Origin: Sphingomonas sp. 35-24ZXX | Lineage (GTDB): Bacteria; Pseudomonadota; Alphaproteobacteria; Sphingomonadales; Sphingomonadaceae | Assembly: GCF_000786215.1 (NCBI RefSeq) | Contig: NZ_JROG01000010.1 | Location: 62,001-126,000 of the forward strand | Direction: 5' to 3' | DNA: 64,000 bases | Part shown: positions 56,335 to 64,000 of the stretch, one piece after another | Layout of the letters: every line of letters begins with the position of its first letter | How positions within the stretch are numbered: position 1 is the stretch's first letter | Made by a program: the position numbers and the translations under genes | The notes under the pieces: model-generated | Seen by the model: only the letters and a program-made list of their open reading frames with translations | Databases searched by the model: none | Told to the model about the DNA's origin: nothing

Positions 56335-59058
56335 TCATGGTTTTCCAACGGTGATGACCGCGCTCGCCGGGGCCAGCCCATCCGCCTGTGCCCGCACGAT
56401 GACCTTGCCGGATTGGCCCGCAAGACCGCGCACGATGACCAGCGCCAGCCCGTTGAACGCATTGCGCTGGTGCGACGGGAACGCGGTCATGTCGGTGGGG
56501 TCGCCATTGTCGGTGGCGACGATTTCGCCCGGCCCTTCGATGGTGAAGCGGACGGGGTTCTTGGCAGGTCGCACCATATCGCCCTTGGCATCGACGACAC
56601 TCAACGTGACGAACGACAGGTCCCGGCCGTCGCCTGCGATCGCTGCCCGATCAGGCTTCAGTGACAGCGCCGCGGCAGCGCCGGTGGTGGCAACGCTGGC
56701 TTGCGCCCAGGGCTTGCCCTGCTTCCAGGTCTCGACCCGAACTTCGCCCGGCAGATAGGTCACGTAATCCCAGCGGAAGCGATATTCATAGTCGCGCTTC
56801 TTGATCTTGCCCTGCGACACGCCGTTGACGAACAATTCGGCCTCGTCGGCGGAGCTGAACACGTGTACCGGGGTCACCTGCCCCTCGCGCCCCGGCCAGG
56901 TCCAGTGCGGCAGGATGTGCGCAAACCTGAGGTCAGGCCGCCAGCGCGCCTGATACAGCCAGAAGCGATCCTTGGGGAAACCGGCGAGATCGATGATCCC
57001 CGAATACGAGCTGCGCGAGGTGTAATAGGGCGTTGGCTCGCCCAGATAATCGAACCCGGTCCACACGAATTCGCCGGCGACATAAGGATGCTGGTCGTCG
57101 CTGGCGAACACCCGGTCGGGCGACGAGCCGAAATCCGCCGCGTGCATCTCATAGGCACTGACCTGATGCGTCACCGGATCACCGCCCGAATAGGGGCGCA
57201 CCGGACCGCTGATCGCACCCGCCACCGGGAAGAGATACTCGCCGCGGCTCGACAGCGCCGAGGCGCTTTCGCTGCTGAGAATCACCTTGTCCGGGAACGC
57301 CGCGTGAAAGGCGGGATATTGCCCGATGATGCCGCGGATCCCGGCCCCCTGATAGTTGAGGCTGATCACCTCGGCCTCGCGCGGCATCGGCATGTCGGCC
57401 TTGGCAAAGTTCATCGCCAAGGTGGTCAGGCGGCTGGGGTCCTCATCCTTGGCGATGGTGACCAGTTCGCGTGTCAGGCTTGCGCCCGCCTCGCCGCTGT
57501 ACTGCTCGCCGACCTCGTTGCCGACGCTCCACAGGATGACGGAAGGATGGTTGCGATCACGCCGGATCATCGATCGCAAGTCGGCCTCGCGCCACTCGGG
57601 GAAGATCAGGTGAAAATCGAGCGGGGTCTTCTTCAGCTCCCAGCTGTCGAACACCTCATCCATCACCAGAAAGCCCATCTCGTCGGTGAGGTCCAGCAGG
57701 CCCGGCGCGGGCGGATTGTGGCTCATGCGGACCGCGTTGACCCCCATGTCGCGCAGGATCTCGAGCTGGCGCTGCGCTGCGCGGCGATTGAACGCCGCAC
57801 CCAGCGCGCCCAGGTCATGGTGGTTGTTGACGCCCTGGATGCGCAGCTTCTCGCCATTGACGACCAGGCCTTGCGCCGCATCGAACCGCACGTCGCGGAT
57901 GCCGAAGCGGGTCTCGTAGACATCGCTGATGCGGCCGCCGTGCCGGATCGTCGACACCGCGAGATAGAGGTTGGGCGATTGCGTGGGCGGCGGCCCCCAC
58001 AGCCGCGGCTGGCTGACCACCGCCTCACCCTGCAGGCTCACGCTGCCACCGGCCGGCGCATCGCCCGGCACATGGTCGATGCGCGCAACCGCGCGGCCCT
58101 TGCGCCTGCCCGCAGCATCGAGCGCAAAAATCTCGGTCACCGCGCTCACCGAAGTCGCCTGCGATCCCGTATTGTCGATCGCCAGCGCGACCTTGACCGT
58201 GGCGGACGCTTTCGAGACGTCCTGCGTCGTCACCGCGCTGCCCCATTGCGCCACGCGCACCGGCTGCGCCCTGGTCAGCCAGATGTCGCGGTACAGGCCG
58301 CCGCCGGGATACCAGCGCGCCGAGGCGGGCGGATTGTCGAGCCGGATCGCCAGCACGTTGCGGCCACCGGGGATGATGTGTTGGGTGAGGTCCACCCGCC
58401 AGCTGTTATAGCCATAGGGCCAGCCGCCGATGATCTGCCCGTTGAGCCAGACGGTGGCATAGGACATCGCCCCATCGACATCGAGAAAGATCGATTTGCC
58501 CTTGTCGCTGGCCGGGATGTCGAGCGCGCGCCTATACCAGCCCACGCCCCAGCTTTTCAGCCGACCCATTCCGCCATAGGGACCTTCGGCGAGGAAAGGC
58601 CCTGCGATCGCCCAGTCGTGCGGCAGGTCGACCCGCGTCCAGCCGCTGTCGTCGAAACCGGGCTGGACATAGGCGACATCGCCGCCGGGATTGCCTTTGG
58701 GCGCGACATGTCTTTTGGCGGGGTCCTTGATGAACGGGTTGGCGGTGGGCAGGATCCAGGGCTTGAGCACGCCCGATCCGTCGCGGCGAACCTTTGCCGC
58801 CTCTTCGGGCCGGGCGTCGGCGTCCTTGCCGTCGCCAGCATCGTCATAGGCCGGGCGAACGTCATAGCGCAGGTCCGCGGTCTCGCCGGCAGGGTCGCCA
58901 AGGGTGAACCGCCAGCCGCTGTTGATCGATTCGCGCTGACGCGGCGCCGATTGCGCGAGGGCGGGGCCGGCCAGCACCAGCAGCAAGATCATCAGCGCCG
59001 CGAGCCCCGGCCATGCGGCGCGGCTTTCCGCTGTCTTGCCGTAAGTGATTGCCAACAC
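56335..59058 (-). CDS. Glycoside hydrolase family 2 (beta-galactosidase-like), exported
   Basis: 907 residues with a signal-type hydrophobic segment (WPGLAALMILLLVLAGPALAQ). N-terminal sugar-binding jelly roll (WYRRALDIPASDKGKSIFLDVDGAMSYATVWLNG), immunoglobulin-like domain, TIM barrel with acid/base Glu in VILWSVGNEVGEQ and nucleophile Glu in VILSSESASALSSRGEY, then a DUF4982-like domain (AELFVNGVSQGKIKKRDYEYRF). Galactose or arabinopyranose side chains are possible substrates. Start GTG 59,058 was chosen because GGGGAG lies seven bases upstream; ATG 59,130 has no such signal. Confidence 0.9.
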   Translation of the reverse strand: MLAITYGKTAESRAAWPGLAALMILLLVLAGPALAQSAPRQRESINSGWRFTLGDPAGETADLRYDVRPAYDDAGDGKDADARPEEAAKVRRDGSGVLKPWILPTANPFIKDPAKRHVAPKGNPGGDVAYVQPGFDDSGWTRVDLPHDWAIAGPFLAEGPYGGMGRLKSWGVGWYRRALDIPASDKGKSIFLDVDGAMSYATVWLNGQIIGGWPYGYNSWRVDLTQHIIPGGRNVLAIRLDNPPASARWYPGGGLYRDIWLTRAQPVRVAQWGSAVTTQDVSKASATVKVALAIDNTGSQATSVSAVTEIFALDAAGRRKGRAVARIDHVPGDAPAGGSVSLQGEAVVSQPRLWGPPPTQSPNLYLAVSTIRHGGRISDVYETRFGIRDVRFDAAQGLVVNGEKLRIQGVNNHHDLGALGAAFNRRAAQRQLEILRDMGVNAVRMSHNPPAPGLLDLTDEMGFLVMDEVFDSWELKKTPLDFHLIFPEWREADLRSMIRRDRNHPSVILWSVGNEVGEQYSGEAGASLTRELVTIAKDEDPSRLTTLAMNFAKADMPMPREAEVISLNYQGAGIRGIIGQYPAFHAAFPDKVILSSESASALSSRGEYLFPVAGAISGPVRPYSGGDPVTHQVSAYEMHAADFGSSPDRVFASDDQHPYVAGEFVWTGFDYLGEPTPYYTSRSSYSGIIDLAGFPKDRFWLYQARWRPDLRFAHILPHWTWPGREGQVTPVHVFSSADEAELFVNGVSQGKIKKRDYEYRFRWDYVTYLPGEVRVETWKQGKPWAQASVATTGAAAALSLKPDRAAIAGDGRDLSFVTLSVVDAKGDMVRPAKNPVRFTIEGPGEIVATDNGDPTDMTAFPSHQRNAFNGLALVIVRGLAGQSGKVIVRAQADGLAPASAVITVGKP

Positions 59059-59162
59059 TGCCAAACTCCCCTGCCTGTCCTGAATCCGGTCCGTCCGCCG
59101 CAGCGGCCGCGTCCTGTTCGTCTTGCCCATATCCTAGCGGGCCCGCGCCTGCGATCAACTAT

Positions 59163-59194
59163 TTGTCTGAGTTTTTATTTTGTGTATGTCAGAG
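59163..59194. promoter_or_regulatory. GH2/GH43 divergent control region with GntR-type motif (site C)
   Basis: TTGTCTGAGT (59,163-59,172) is followed by a T-rich stretch and a related TGTCAGAG (59,187-59,194), offset 23 bp. Both promoters of the divergent pair must lie in this 180-bp gap. The motif matches sites A and B. Confidence 0.55.
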
Positions 59195-59237
59195 GGCAAG
59201 GCGTCCTGCAGCGACGCATCGAAGGAGACTGGATCAG

Positions 59238-60896
59238 ATGGCACATCGCGCATTTCGCCGCACGGCGGCATCGTTCCTGCTGGCGGGCCTCGGCGCCGCA
59301 GCCGCCCAGGCGGCACCGGCGCGATTCGACGAATTCCGCTATGAGGGCCGCGCGCAGGAACAGGTCACCGTCGCTGCCGACGAATACCGCAATCCGGTGC
59401 TCTCGGGCTATTATCCCGATCCGTCGATCACGCGGGTGGGTGAGGATTATTATCTCGTCACCTCCAGCTTCACCCATTTTCCGGGGCTGCCCGTGTTCCA
59501 CTCGCGCGACCTGGTGACATGGAAGCAGATCGGCAATGCGATCGATCGCCCGGAGCAGCTCGATTTTTCAGGGCTTCCGGTGTCGCAGGGCGTGTTCGCG
59601 CCCGACATCTCGTATCACGACGGGCTGTTCTACATCGTCAACACCTGCGTGCGGTGCAAAGACAATTTCTTCATCACCGCCAAGGACCCGGCTGGCCCAT
59701 GGTCGGACCCGGTCTGGCTGCCGTTCGAGGGCATCGACCCATCGATCTACTGGGAAGGCGACAAGGCCTATATCATCAACAACCGCGCCCCCGACGAGCC
59801 CAAGCGCTATGACGGGCACCGTGCGATCTGGATCCAGGAGTTCGACTGGCGCAGCGGCAAGATGGTCGGCGAGAGCACCCAATTGGTCAACGGCGGCATC
59901 GACATCCGCACCAAGCCGATCTGGATCGAAGGGCCGCACATCATCAAGAAGGACGGCTTCTATTATCTGATCGCGGCCGAAGGCGGCACCGGCGACAAGC
60001 ACAGTGAGGTCGTGCTGCGCTCGGAAAAGCTGCGCGGCCCTTATGTGCCCTATCAGGGCAATCCCATCCTCAGCCAGCGCACGCTCGACCCCGAACGGCC
60101 CAATCCGGTCACATCGGCGGGCCACGCCAAGTTCGTGCAGACGCCCGACGGCGCCTGGTGGGCGACCTTCCTCGCCACCCGGCCCTATGGCGATGACCTC
60201 TACAATATCGGCCGCGAGACCTTTCTGCTCCCCGTCACCTGGCGCGATGGCTGGCCGCATATCCTGCCCGATGGCGCGCGCATCCCCTTTGTCGCCAAGC
60301 GACCCGCCCTGCCCGCTGACCGGCCGGGCACTCCGCCGCTGTCGGGCGATTTTGGCTATGTCGACAGTTTCGACAGGCCTGCGCTTGCCATGCAGTGGAT
60401 CGGCGTGCGCACGCCCAAGGCTCCGTTCCACCGGCTGGACAACGGGACGCTGGTGATGGAGCCCGCCGCGGCGATGGGCGATCAGCAAGGCGTCCCTGCC
60501 TTCTGGGGCCGACGCCAGCAGCACCATATCGCCACGGTATCGACGGTCCTGCGCTACGATCCCGAAAAGGACGGCGAGCGCGCTGGGCTGGCGGCGATGC
60601 AGAGCGATCAGTCCTTCCTGTTCTTCGGACTGACCCGGATCGCCGGAAAGCCGGTGATCGCACTGACCACCCGCAACCGGGCGCAAAGCGATACCGTGGT
60701 GGCGTCTGCACCGATCGATCCGCGCGGGCCGGTCACCCTGACGATCCGCGCCGACGGCGGCACGATGGCGTTCGACTATACGGTCGGCGGCAAGACCCAG
60801 ACGCTGAAGGCCGATCTCGACGCACGCTTCCTGAGCACCCGCCAGGCGGGCGGCTTTACCGGCACGGTGATCGGCCCCTACGCGGGACGCAACTGA
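59238..60896 (+). CDS. Glycoside hydrolase family 43 (xylosidase/arabinofuranosidase), exported
   Basis: 552 residues. Signal peptide (first 26, ending AAAAQA). Propeller acids: Asp in NPVLSGYYPDPSITRVGEDYYL, Asp in FEGIDPSIYWEGDKAYI, Glu in PIWIEGPHIIKKDGFYYL. A C-terminal beta-sandwich (from about 345) ends in GGFTGTVIGPYAGRN, as in GH43 subfamily 12-type enzymes. With the GntR motif upstream, release of L-arabinose is the favoured role, but xylosidase activity is possible. The start at 59,238 has AAGGAG ten bases upstream. Confidence 0.92.
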   Translation: MAHRAFRRTAASFLLAGLGAAAAQAAPARFDEFRYEGRAQEQVTVAADEYRNPVLSGYYPDPSITRVGEDYYLVTSSFTHFPGLPVFHSRDLVTWKQIGNAIDRPEQLDFSGLPVSQGVFAPDISYHDGLFYIVNTCVRCKDNFFITAKDPAGPWSDPVWLPFEGIDPSIYWEGDKAYIINNRAPDEPKRYDGHRAIWIQEFDWRSGKMVGESTQLVNGGIDIRTKPIWIEGPHIIKKDGFYYLIAAEGGTGDKHSEVVLRSEKLRGPYVPYQGNPILSQRTLDPERPNPVTSAGHAKFVQTPDGAWWATFLATRPYGDDLYNIGRETFLLPVTWRDGWPHILPDGARIPFVAKRPALPADRPGTPPLSGDFGYVDSFDRPALAMQWIGVRTPKAPFHRLDNGTLVMEPAAAMGDQQGVPAFWGRRQQHHIATVSTVLRYDPEKDGERAGLAAMQSDQSFLFFGLTRIAGKPVIALTTRNRAQSDTVVASAPIDPRGPVTLTIRADGGTMAFDYTVGGKTQTLKADLDARFLSTRQAGGFTGTVIGPYAGRN

Positions 60897-60983
60897 CCCG
60901 GAGGCGACGAGGACCGGGCAGACCACGGATGGCATCGGCAAGGGTGATGGGGTGAAAGGCGCGACCGGGCCGGACGCAGCCGG

Positions 60984-61016
60984 CAGACCCTCGCGATCAC
61001 CGCGAGGTCTGATTTT
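60984..61016 (+). terminator. Terminator after GH43
   Basis: CAGACCCTCGCG pairs with CGCGAGGTCTG (one bulged C) around a short loop and is followed by ATTTT. It marks the right end of the xylan locus. Confidence 0.75.
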
Positions 61017-61091
61017 CTGGGTTTTCGCATGGAAAACTGGAGCGGGTGAAGGGATCATAACAAAGCACTATAAAGAAACAACATTTTTTGC

Positions 61092-61170
61092 TATAATCGC
61101 CCACACAGAACCTGCACAGGCATGGTAGATCAATGGGTTAGGTCGCCATTCTGCACAGTTTCTGCACAGT
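61092..61170 (+). promoter_or_regulatory. Integrase promoter region with CTGCACAG repeats
   Basis: A perfect TATAAT (61,092-61,097) is followed by three copies of CTGCACAG (61,112-61,119; 61,151-61,158; 61,162-61,169). The last two lie in an exact 11-bp tandem repeat (TTCTGCACAGT, twice). The copies lie between promoter and gene, so they may be sites for the integrase or a regulator. No convincing -35 was found. Confidence 0.55.
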
Positions 61171-61183
61171 GGGAAGCGAAGAG

Positions 61184-62479
61184 ATGCGTTTCATCATCGA
61201 CAAAGAGCAGGTGAAAAAGGGCCTGATCATCTTTCGGCGCGGCGATGTCGCGCACGATGAGTTCTATTGCCGAGTGAGGATCAAAAACGAGGATCGCTAC
61301 AAAACGATCTCGCTGCATACATCAGATCGGCAGACGGCGCGCGACCTTGCGCTGGAAGCAGATTCCGACATCCGAAACCGTCTGAAATACGACGTTCCCG
61401 TATTCAACCGCACCTTCGCGCAGGTGGCGGAAGAATATGCCAAAACACAGCAGCGGCGCGCGAATGTCGGCGAGGTCAGCCAAGCCCGCGCTAAGAACGT
61501 CCAGAACAAGATCGACGGTCCGCTGAAGGCCTATGTCGGCAGCACGCAAATTCATCTGATTGGTCAGGATCGCTGGGCTGAATATCCCCTTTGGCGAAGA
61601 GAGAACGGTTTAGGGCGTCGCAACGGCGTCATTAGCGATGCGACGATCCGTATCGAGATGAGCATTTTCGCGGCGATCATGCGGTATGCGATCAGCAAGA
61701 AATATGTACCTGCCAGCAATCGCTTTGAGGGCATGCCAAAACTGAAATCCGCCCGCCGCGACGAATTCACGCTGGAGGAATACCGCAAGCTGCACAGCGC
61801 CGGACGGAAATGGATGAAGGAAGCAACGACGCCGCAAGGTCTCTGGTATCGGCAGATGTGCTATAATTTCATTCTGATCATGTGCAACACAGGCATGCGT
61901 CCGCCGGAGGCAAAGAACCTGCGCTGGCGCGATATCACCAAAGCCAAGGATAAAGATGGCCAGGAGATTCTAGTCATCTACGTGCATGGCAAGGGGAAGG
62001 AGCGCAATCTGATCGCGCCCAAAAGCGTGGGGGACTATCTGGATCGGGTCCGCCAACTGTCAAAGGCGACCAACCCTGATGACCATGTGTTTACGATCAT
62101 CAACGGTAAGCCCGCTGTGTGGCTCTACCGCGATACCGTTGAAGAGCTGCTGAAATATGCAAAGCTACGGGAGGGGCCGAGCGGTATTCCTCGAACCACT
62201 TACTGCTTCCGCCACACCTATGCGACGTTCCGGCTTTCGGCGGGTGTGGATGTCTACATTCTCGCTCAGCAGATGGGCACATCGGTCAAAATGATCGAAC
62301 AGCATTATGGGCATGTGAACACCATCAAACACGCTGACCGCGTGCTGATGGGGATCGGCGGATGGGATAACATGCACGCCGAAATGAACGCTGAAATTGA
62401 CCAACTGGAGGCAAAGGCAAAAGCCATTCAATCCATCAAGGCGAAGCAGCCTGCGAAGCCCCCTCGTTCCAAACGCTGA
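61184..62479 (+). CDS. int: Tyrosine recombinase / integrase
   Basis: 431 residues. N-terminal arm-type domain with Lys/Arg-rich strands, SAM-like core-binding domain (about 75-190), then the catalytic domain: Arg in NTGMRPPEAKNLRWRD, Lys/His region VYVHGKGKERNL-like, Arg in TYCFRHTYATFRL, and the nucleophile Tyr in MIEQHYGHVNT. Two canonical His are replaced: the first of HxxR is Tyr, and the GH of box III is GT. The gene has lower GC than the xylan genes. No attachment site or tRNA was found nearby. The start at 61,184 was preferred over GTG 61,169. Confidence 0.9.
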   Translation: MRFIIDKEQVKKGLIIFRRGDVAHDEFYCRVRIKNEDRYKTISLHTSDRQTARDLALEADSDIRNRLKYDVPVFNRTFAQVAEEYAKTQQRRANVGEVSQARAKNVQNKIDGPLKAYVGSTQIHLIGQDRWAEYPLWRRENGLGRRNGVISDATIRIEMSIFAAIMRYAISKKYVPASNRFEGMPKLKSARRDEFTLEEYRKLHSAGRKWMKEATTPQGLWYRQMCYNFILIMCNTGMRPPEAKNLRWRDITKAKDKDGQEILVIYVHGKGKERNLIAPKSVGDYLDRVRQLSKATNPDDHVFTIINGKPAVWLYRDTVEELLKYAKLREGPSGIPRTTYCFRHTYATFRLSAGVDVYILAQQMGTSVKMIEQHYGHVNTIKHADRVLMGIGGWDNMHAEMNAEIDQLEAKAKAIQSIKAKQPAKPPRSKR

Positions 62480-62765
62480 CGCCGCATCGCTGATGCTTTC
62501 CGGGCGTTCGCGTTATTGCCGAGCTTGCCCGACGCACCGCTGGTGCTTCACGGTCGTGCAACCGGCCAAGCGGGGTTGTGGAATCAGGTGCGCCGAGCCT
62601 CAAGCACCCCATGGCCCCGCGTCTTCTGCCGATGCTTTCCCCTACGCCGCTGGCGATCTTGAGGGGGATGCACGCAGGCTTAGATAGTGGACAGCCGAGA
62701 TTTCAATCGCAGCCGGTAAAAACTACCATTGCCCAGGGTGCGCTCAGCGCGCTGGCGTAAGAAAA
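62480..62765. other. Gap without a supported gene
   Basis: 286 bp between the integrase and a convergent gene. Short open frames exist but none has a ribosome-binding site or recognisable product. No tRNA-like fold, terminator or clear repeat pair was seen. Confidence 0.5.
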
Positions 62766-63653
62766 TTATTCTTCGTTCAAGCGCGCCTTAAATTCATTTC
62801 GAAGCCTCTCAGGCCAGTCTGGCACGGGTATCAGATCCAACCCATCCACTTCCTGAAAAGTCTTGCCCGTCTTGGCGAGGTTATAGGCCGCCACGCGCCC
62901 GCCTGCGCCCACGCAGGCTTGCAGATCAAGCGCAGGGTTGTCCTGCTTGATGCAGCTGCGCATGGTGGCGCGGGCTTCTTGCACCACATCCACCCCCGGT
63001 TTGGCGGCGCGGGCAGCCTGCAGGAAGGCTGCCGGGGTTTGTTGGTTGGTCATCAACGCCGGTTGGTCGGTCACGGCAATGAATGCGACGACCGAGGCCA
63101 TGCCCGTGCCCATCGGAATGGCACGGCGCGGGTTCATGTCCGGCGAGATCAGCGTGTGGCCCGCCAGCAGCGAGCCAAGCTCATCCTGCGTGAATGGTTT
63201 CACAATCGGATTTTGGCTGAAGGCCACGTTCAGTGCAATGGTACCACGGGGCGCTTTCGCGGCTTGATCGACCAGCCGCAAGGTCAGCTCCCGGGCGTTA
63301 TCCTGCCCATTAGAACCATAGCGGGGCGTTTGCCGTAGGCCGAGCAAAGTCACCGGCATGTCATACAAAAAGCCGTTCTCGACCGATGCTTCCAAAGCGA
63401 CAATTGAGCGTTCGCCATCTCTTTCTGTGGCGCTACGATCTAGCGGCAATCCGACGCGGCTGGCGGCCATTACAATGGCTGCATTCTTATTTCTTACACC
63501 TGCAGCTTCTTCATCGATTTTAATTGTTCTATCTGCAGGCAACGTGCGCGAATTAAAGCGAAGCGGGTTGGCTACCTCCTGCGCTGCCGTTTGGCTGGCG
63601 AAAGCCATCGAGACCCCAGTAACCAGCAATGCAAAGGCTCCACGATATCGCAT
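62766..63653 (-). CDS. Hypothetical exported protein
   Basis: 295 residues with a signal peptide (first 25, ending ASQTAAQ). The mature part contains LLGLRQTPRYGSNGQDNARELTLRLVD and a Cys pair in MRSCIKQDNPALDLQACVG that may form a disulfide. I do not recognise the family. The start at 63,653 was chosen over an upstream Met because the signal peptide begins there. Confidence 0.7.
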   Translation of the reverse strand: MRYRGAFALLVTGVSMAFASQTAAQEVANPLRFNSRTLPADRTIKIDEEAAGVRNKNAAIVMAASRVGLPLDRSATERDGERSIVALEASVENGFLYDMPVTLLGLRQTPRYGSNGQDNARELTLRLVDQAAKAPRGTIALNVAFSQNPIVKPFTQDELGSLLAGHTLISPDMNPRRAIPMGTGMASVVAFIAVTDQPALMTNQQTPAAFLQAARAAKPGVDVVQEARATMRSCIKQDNPALDLQACVGAGGRVAAYNLAKTGKTFQEVDGLDLIPVPDWPERLRNEFKARLNEE

Positions 63654-63756
63654 CCGGTATCCCCACTGACGAGTAGGCTTGATTACTACATTGCCTTGGC
63701 ACGGTTTTGAACCGTCCACTGTTGGCTAGGCTTAGACCAGAGACCAATTTCGCCCA

Positions 63757-63906
63757 CTACTCCCGCCGTCGCTGATCGAGGCGACGCAGGGTCTCGCGCC
63801 GCCAGTGCAGGGCGGTGGCCCAGCGGCAGCAGGTGCAGCTGGTGGTCAGGGTGACGCGCAGCAGCGCGCTGGCGATCAGGTCAAGCAGTGGGGTCAGTAT
63901 GCACAT
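63757..63906 (-). CDS. Small hypothetical protein (49 residues)
   Basis: Starts at 63,906 after a good GAAGGAGAA Shine-Dalgarno. Residues 4-20 are hydrophobic (LTPLLDLIASALLRVTL), then CTCC and an Arg-rich tail (RRETLRRLDQRRRE). This looks like a small membrane-associated peptide. No family was recognised; the ribosome-binding site is the main evidence. Confidence 0.5.
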   Translation of the reverse strand: MCILTPLLDLIASALLRVTLTTSCTCCRWATALHWRRETLRRLDQRRRE

Positions 63907-64000
63907 CGGATTCTCCTTCTCGGGTCGCGCGGCATGCGCAACCGTCCGGGAATGACCGGCAGGCACGTCGAGACGGAGCCGTCACAGGCCGAAGCCCACC

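Noticed and set aside
56701-59517. Open frame of 938 codons on the plus strand opposite GH2
   Set aside because: Antisense to a full GH2 gene whose catalytic motifs are intact.
62480-62760. tRNA or attachment site next to the integrase
   Set aside because: No cloverleaf or CCA-like 3' end could be folded, and no repeat shared with the other side of the integrase was seen.

Overview
This is about 64 kb of GC-rich alphaproteobacterial chromosome, most likely from a member of the Sphingomonadaceae (Sphingomonas, Novosphingobium, Blastomonas or relatives). The grounds are the gene families: a ManD-type mannonate dehydratase very like the Novosphingobium enzyme, Caulobacter-type XylX and XylB, a large TonB-dependent receptor, a globin-coupled soluble chemoreceptor and class I fumarase. 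No rRNA, tRNA or CRISPR array was seen. Almost all genes are intact. The first gene is cut by the window edge.

Positions 1-22,600 are mostly core genes: the 3' part of pnp, a parDE toxin-antitoxin pair, sdhCDA (no sdhB beside it), a globin-coupled chemoreceptor, an SDR, prmA, a DUF2459 protein, an ECF42-type sigma factor with its YCII/DGPF partner, ligA, a low-GC small gene, recN, mlaA, class I fumarase, and nrdA/nrdB behind a 580-bp control region with candidate NrdR boxes. A DUF2442-DUF4160-DUF2442 trio follows.

Positions 22,750-60,900 form one continuous locus for using glucuronoarabinoxylan. It encodes an outer-membrane receptor (TBDR), exported or lipid-anchored hydrolases (GH67, GH3, two GH43, GH2, an SGNH esterase), three sugar or uronate MFS transporters, and four catabolic routes. 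These are xylose by the oxidative Weimberg route (xylX, xylB dehydrogenase, xylC-like lactonase), xylose by isomerase and kinase (xylA, xylB kinase), L-arabinose by oxidation (araA-like dehydrogenase, AraD1, KGSADH), and glucuronate (uxaC, uxuB, manD). Only one acid-sugar dehydratase (xylD/araC-like) and one alpha-ketoglutarate-semialdehyde dehydrogenase are present, so the two oxidative pathways appear to share them.

Two sequence motifs divide the locus into two interleaved regulons. A TGGTAGCGCTATCA-type palindrome, probably read by the LacI-family repressor at 27,032-28,105, stands before the xylX operon, the GH67/GH3-glucuronate region, the TBDR, and the GH43-xylulokinase-xylose isomerase operon. 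A TGTCTGAGT motif, probably read by the FadR-type GntR regulator at 48,015-48,725, stands before fucP-like MFS/galM-xylD, the KGSADH-AraD1-arabinose dehydrogenase-gntR operon, and the GH2/GH43 pair. The oxidative xylose branch therefore seems to need enzymes from both regulons, which is the most interesting feature of the window.

Positions 60,900-64,000 hold a tyrosine recombinase with its own repeat-rich promoter region, a gene-poor stretch, a secreted protein of unknown function and a small ORF. This looks like the edge of an integrated or rearranged segment.
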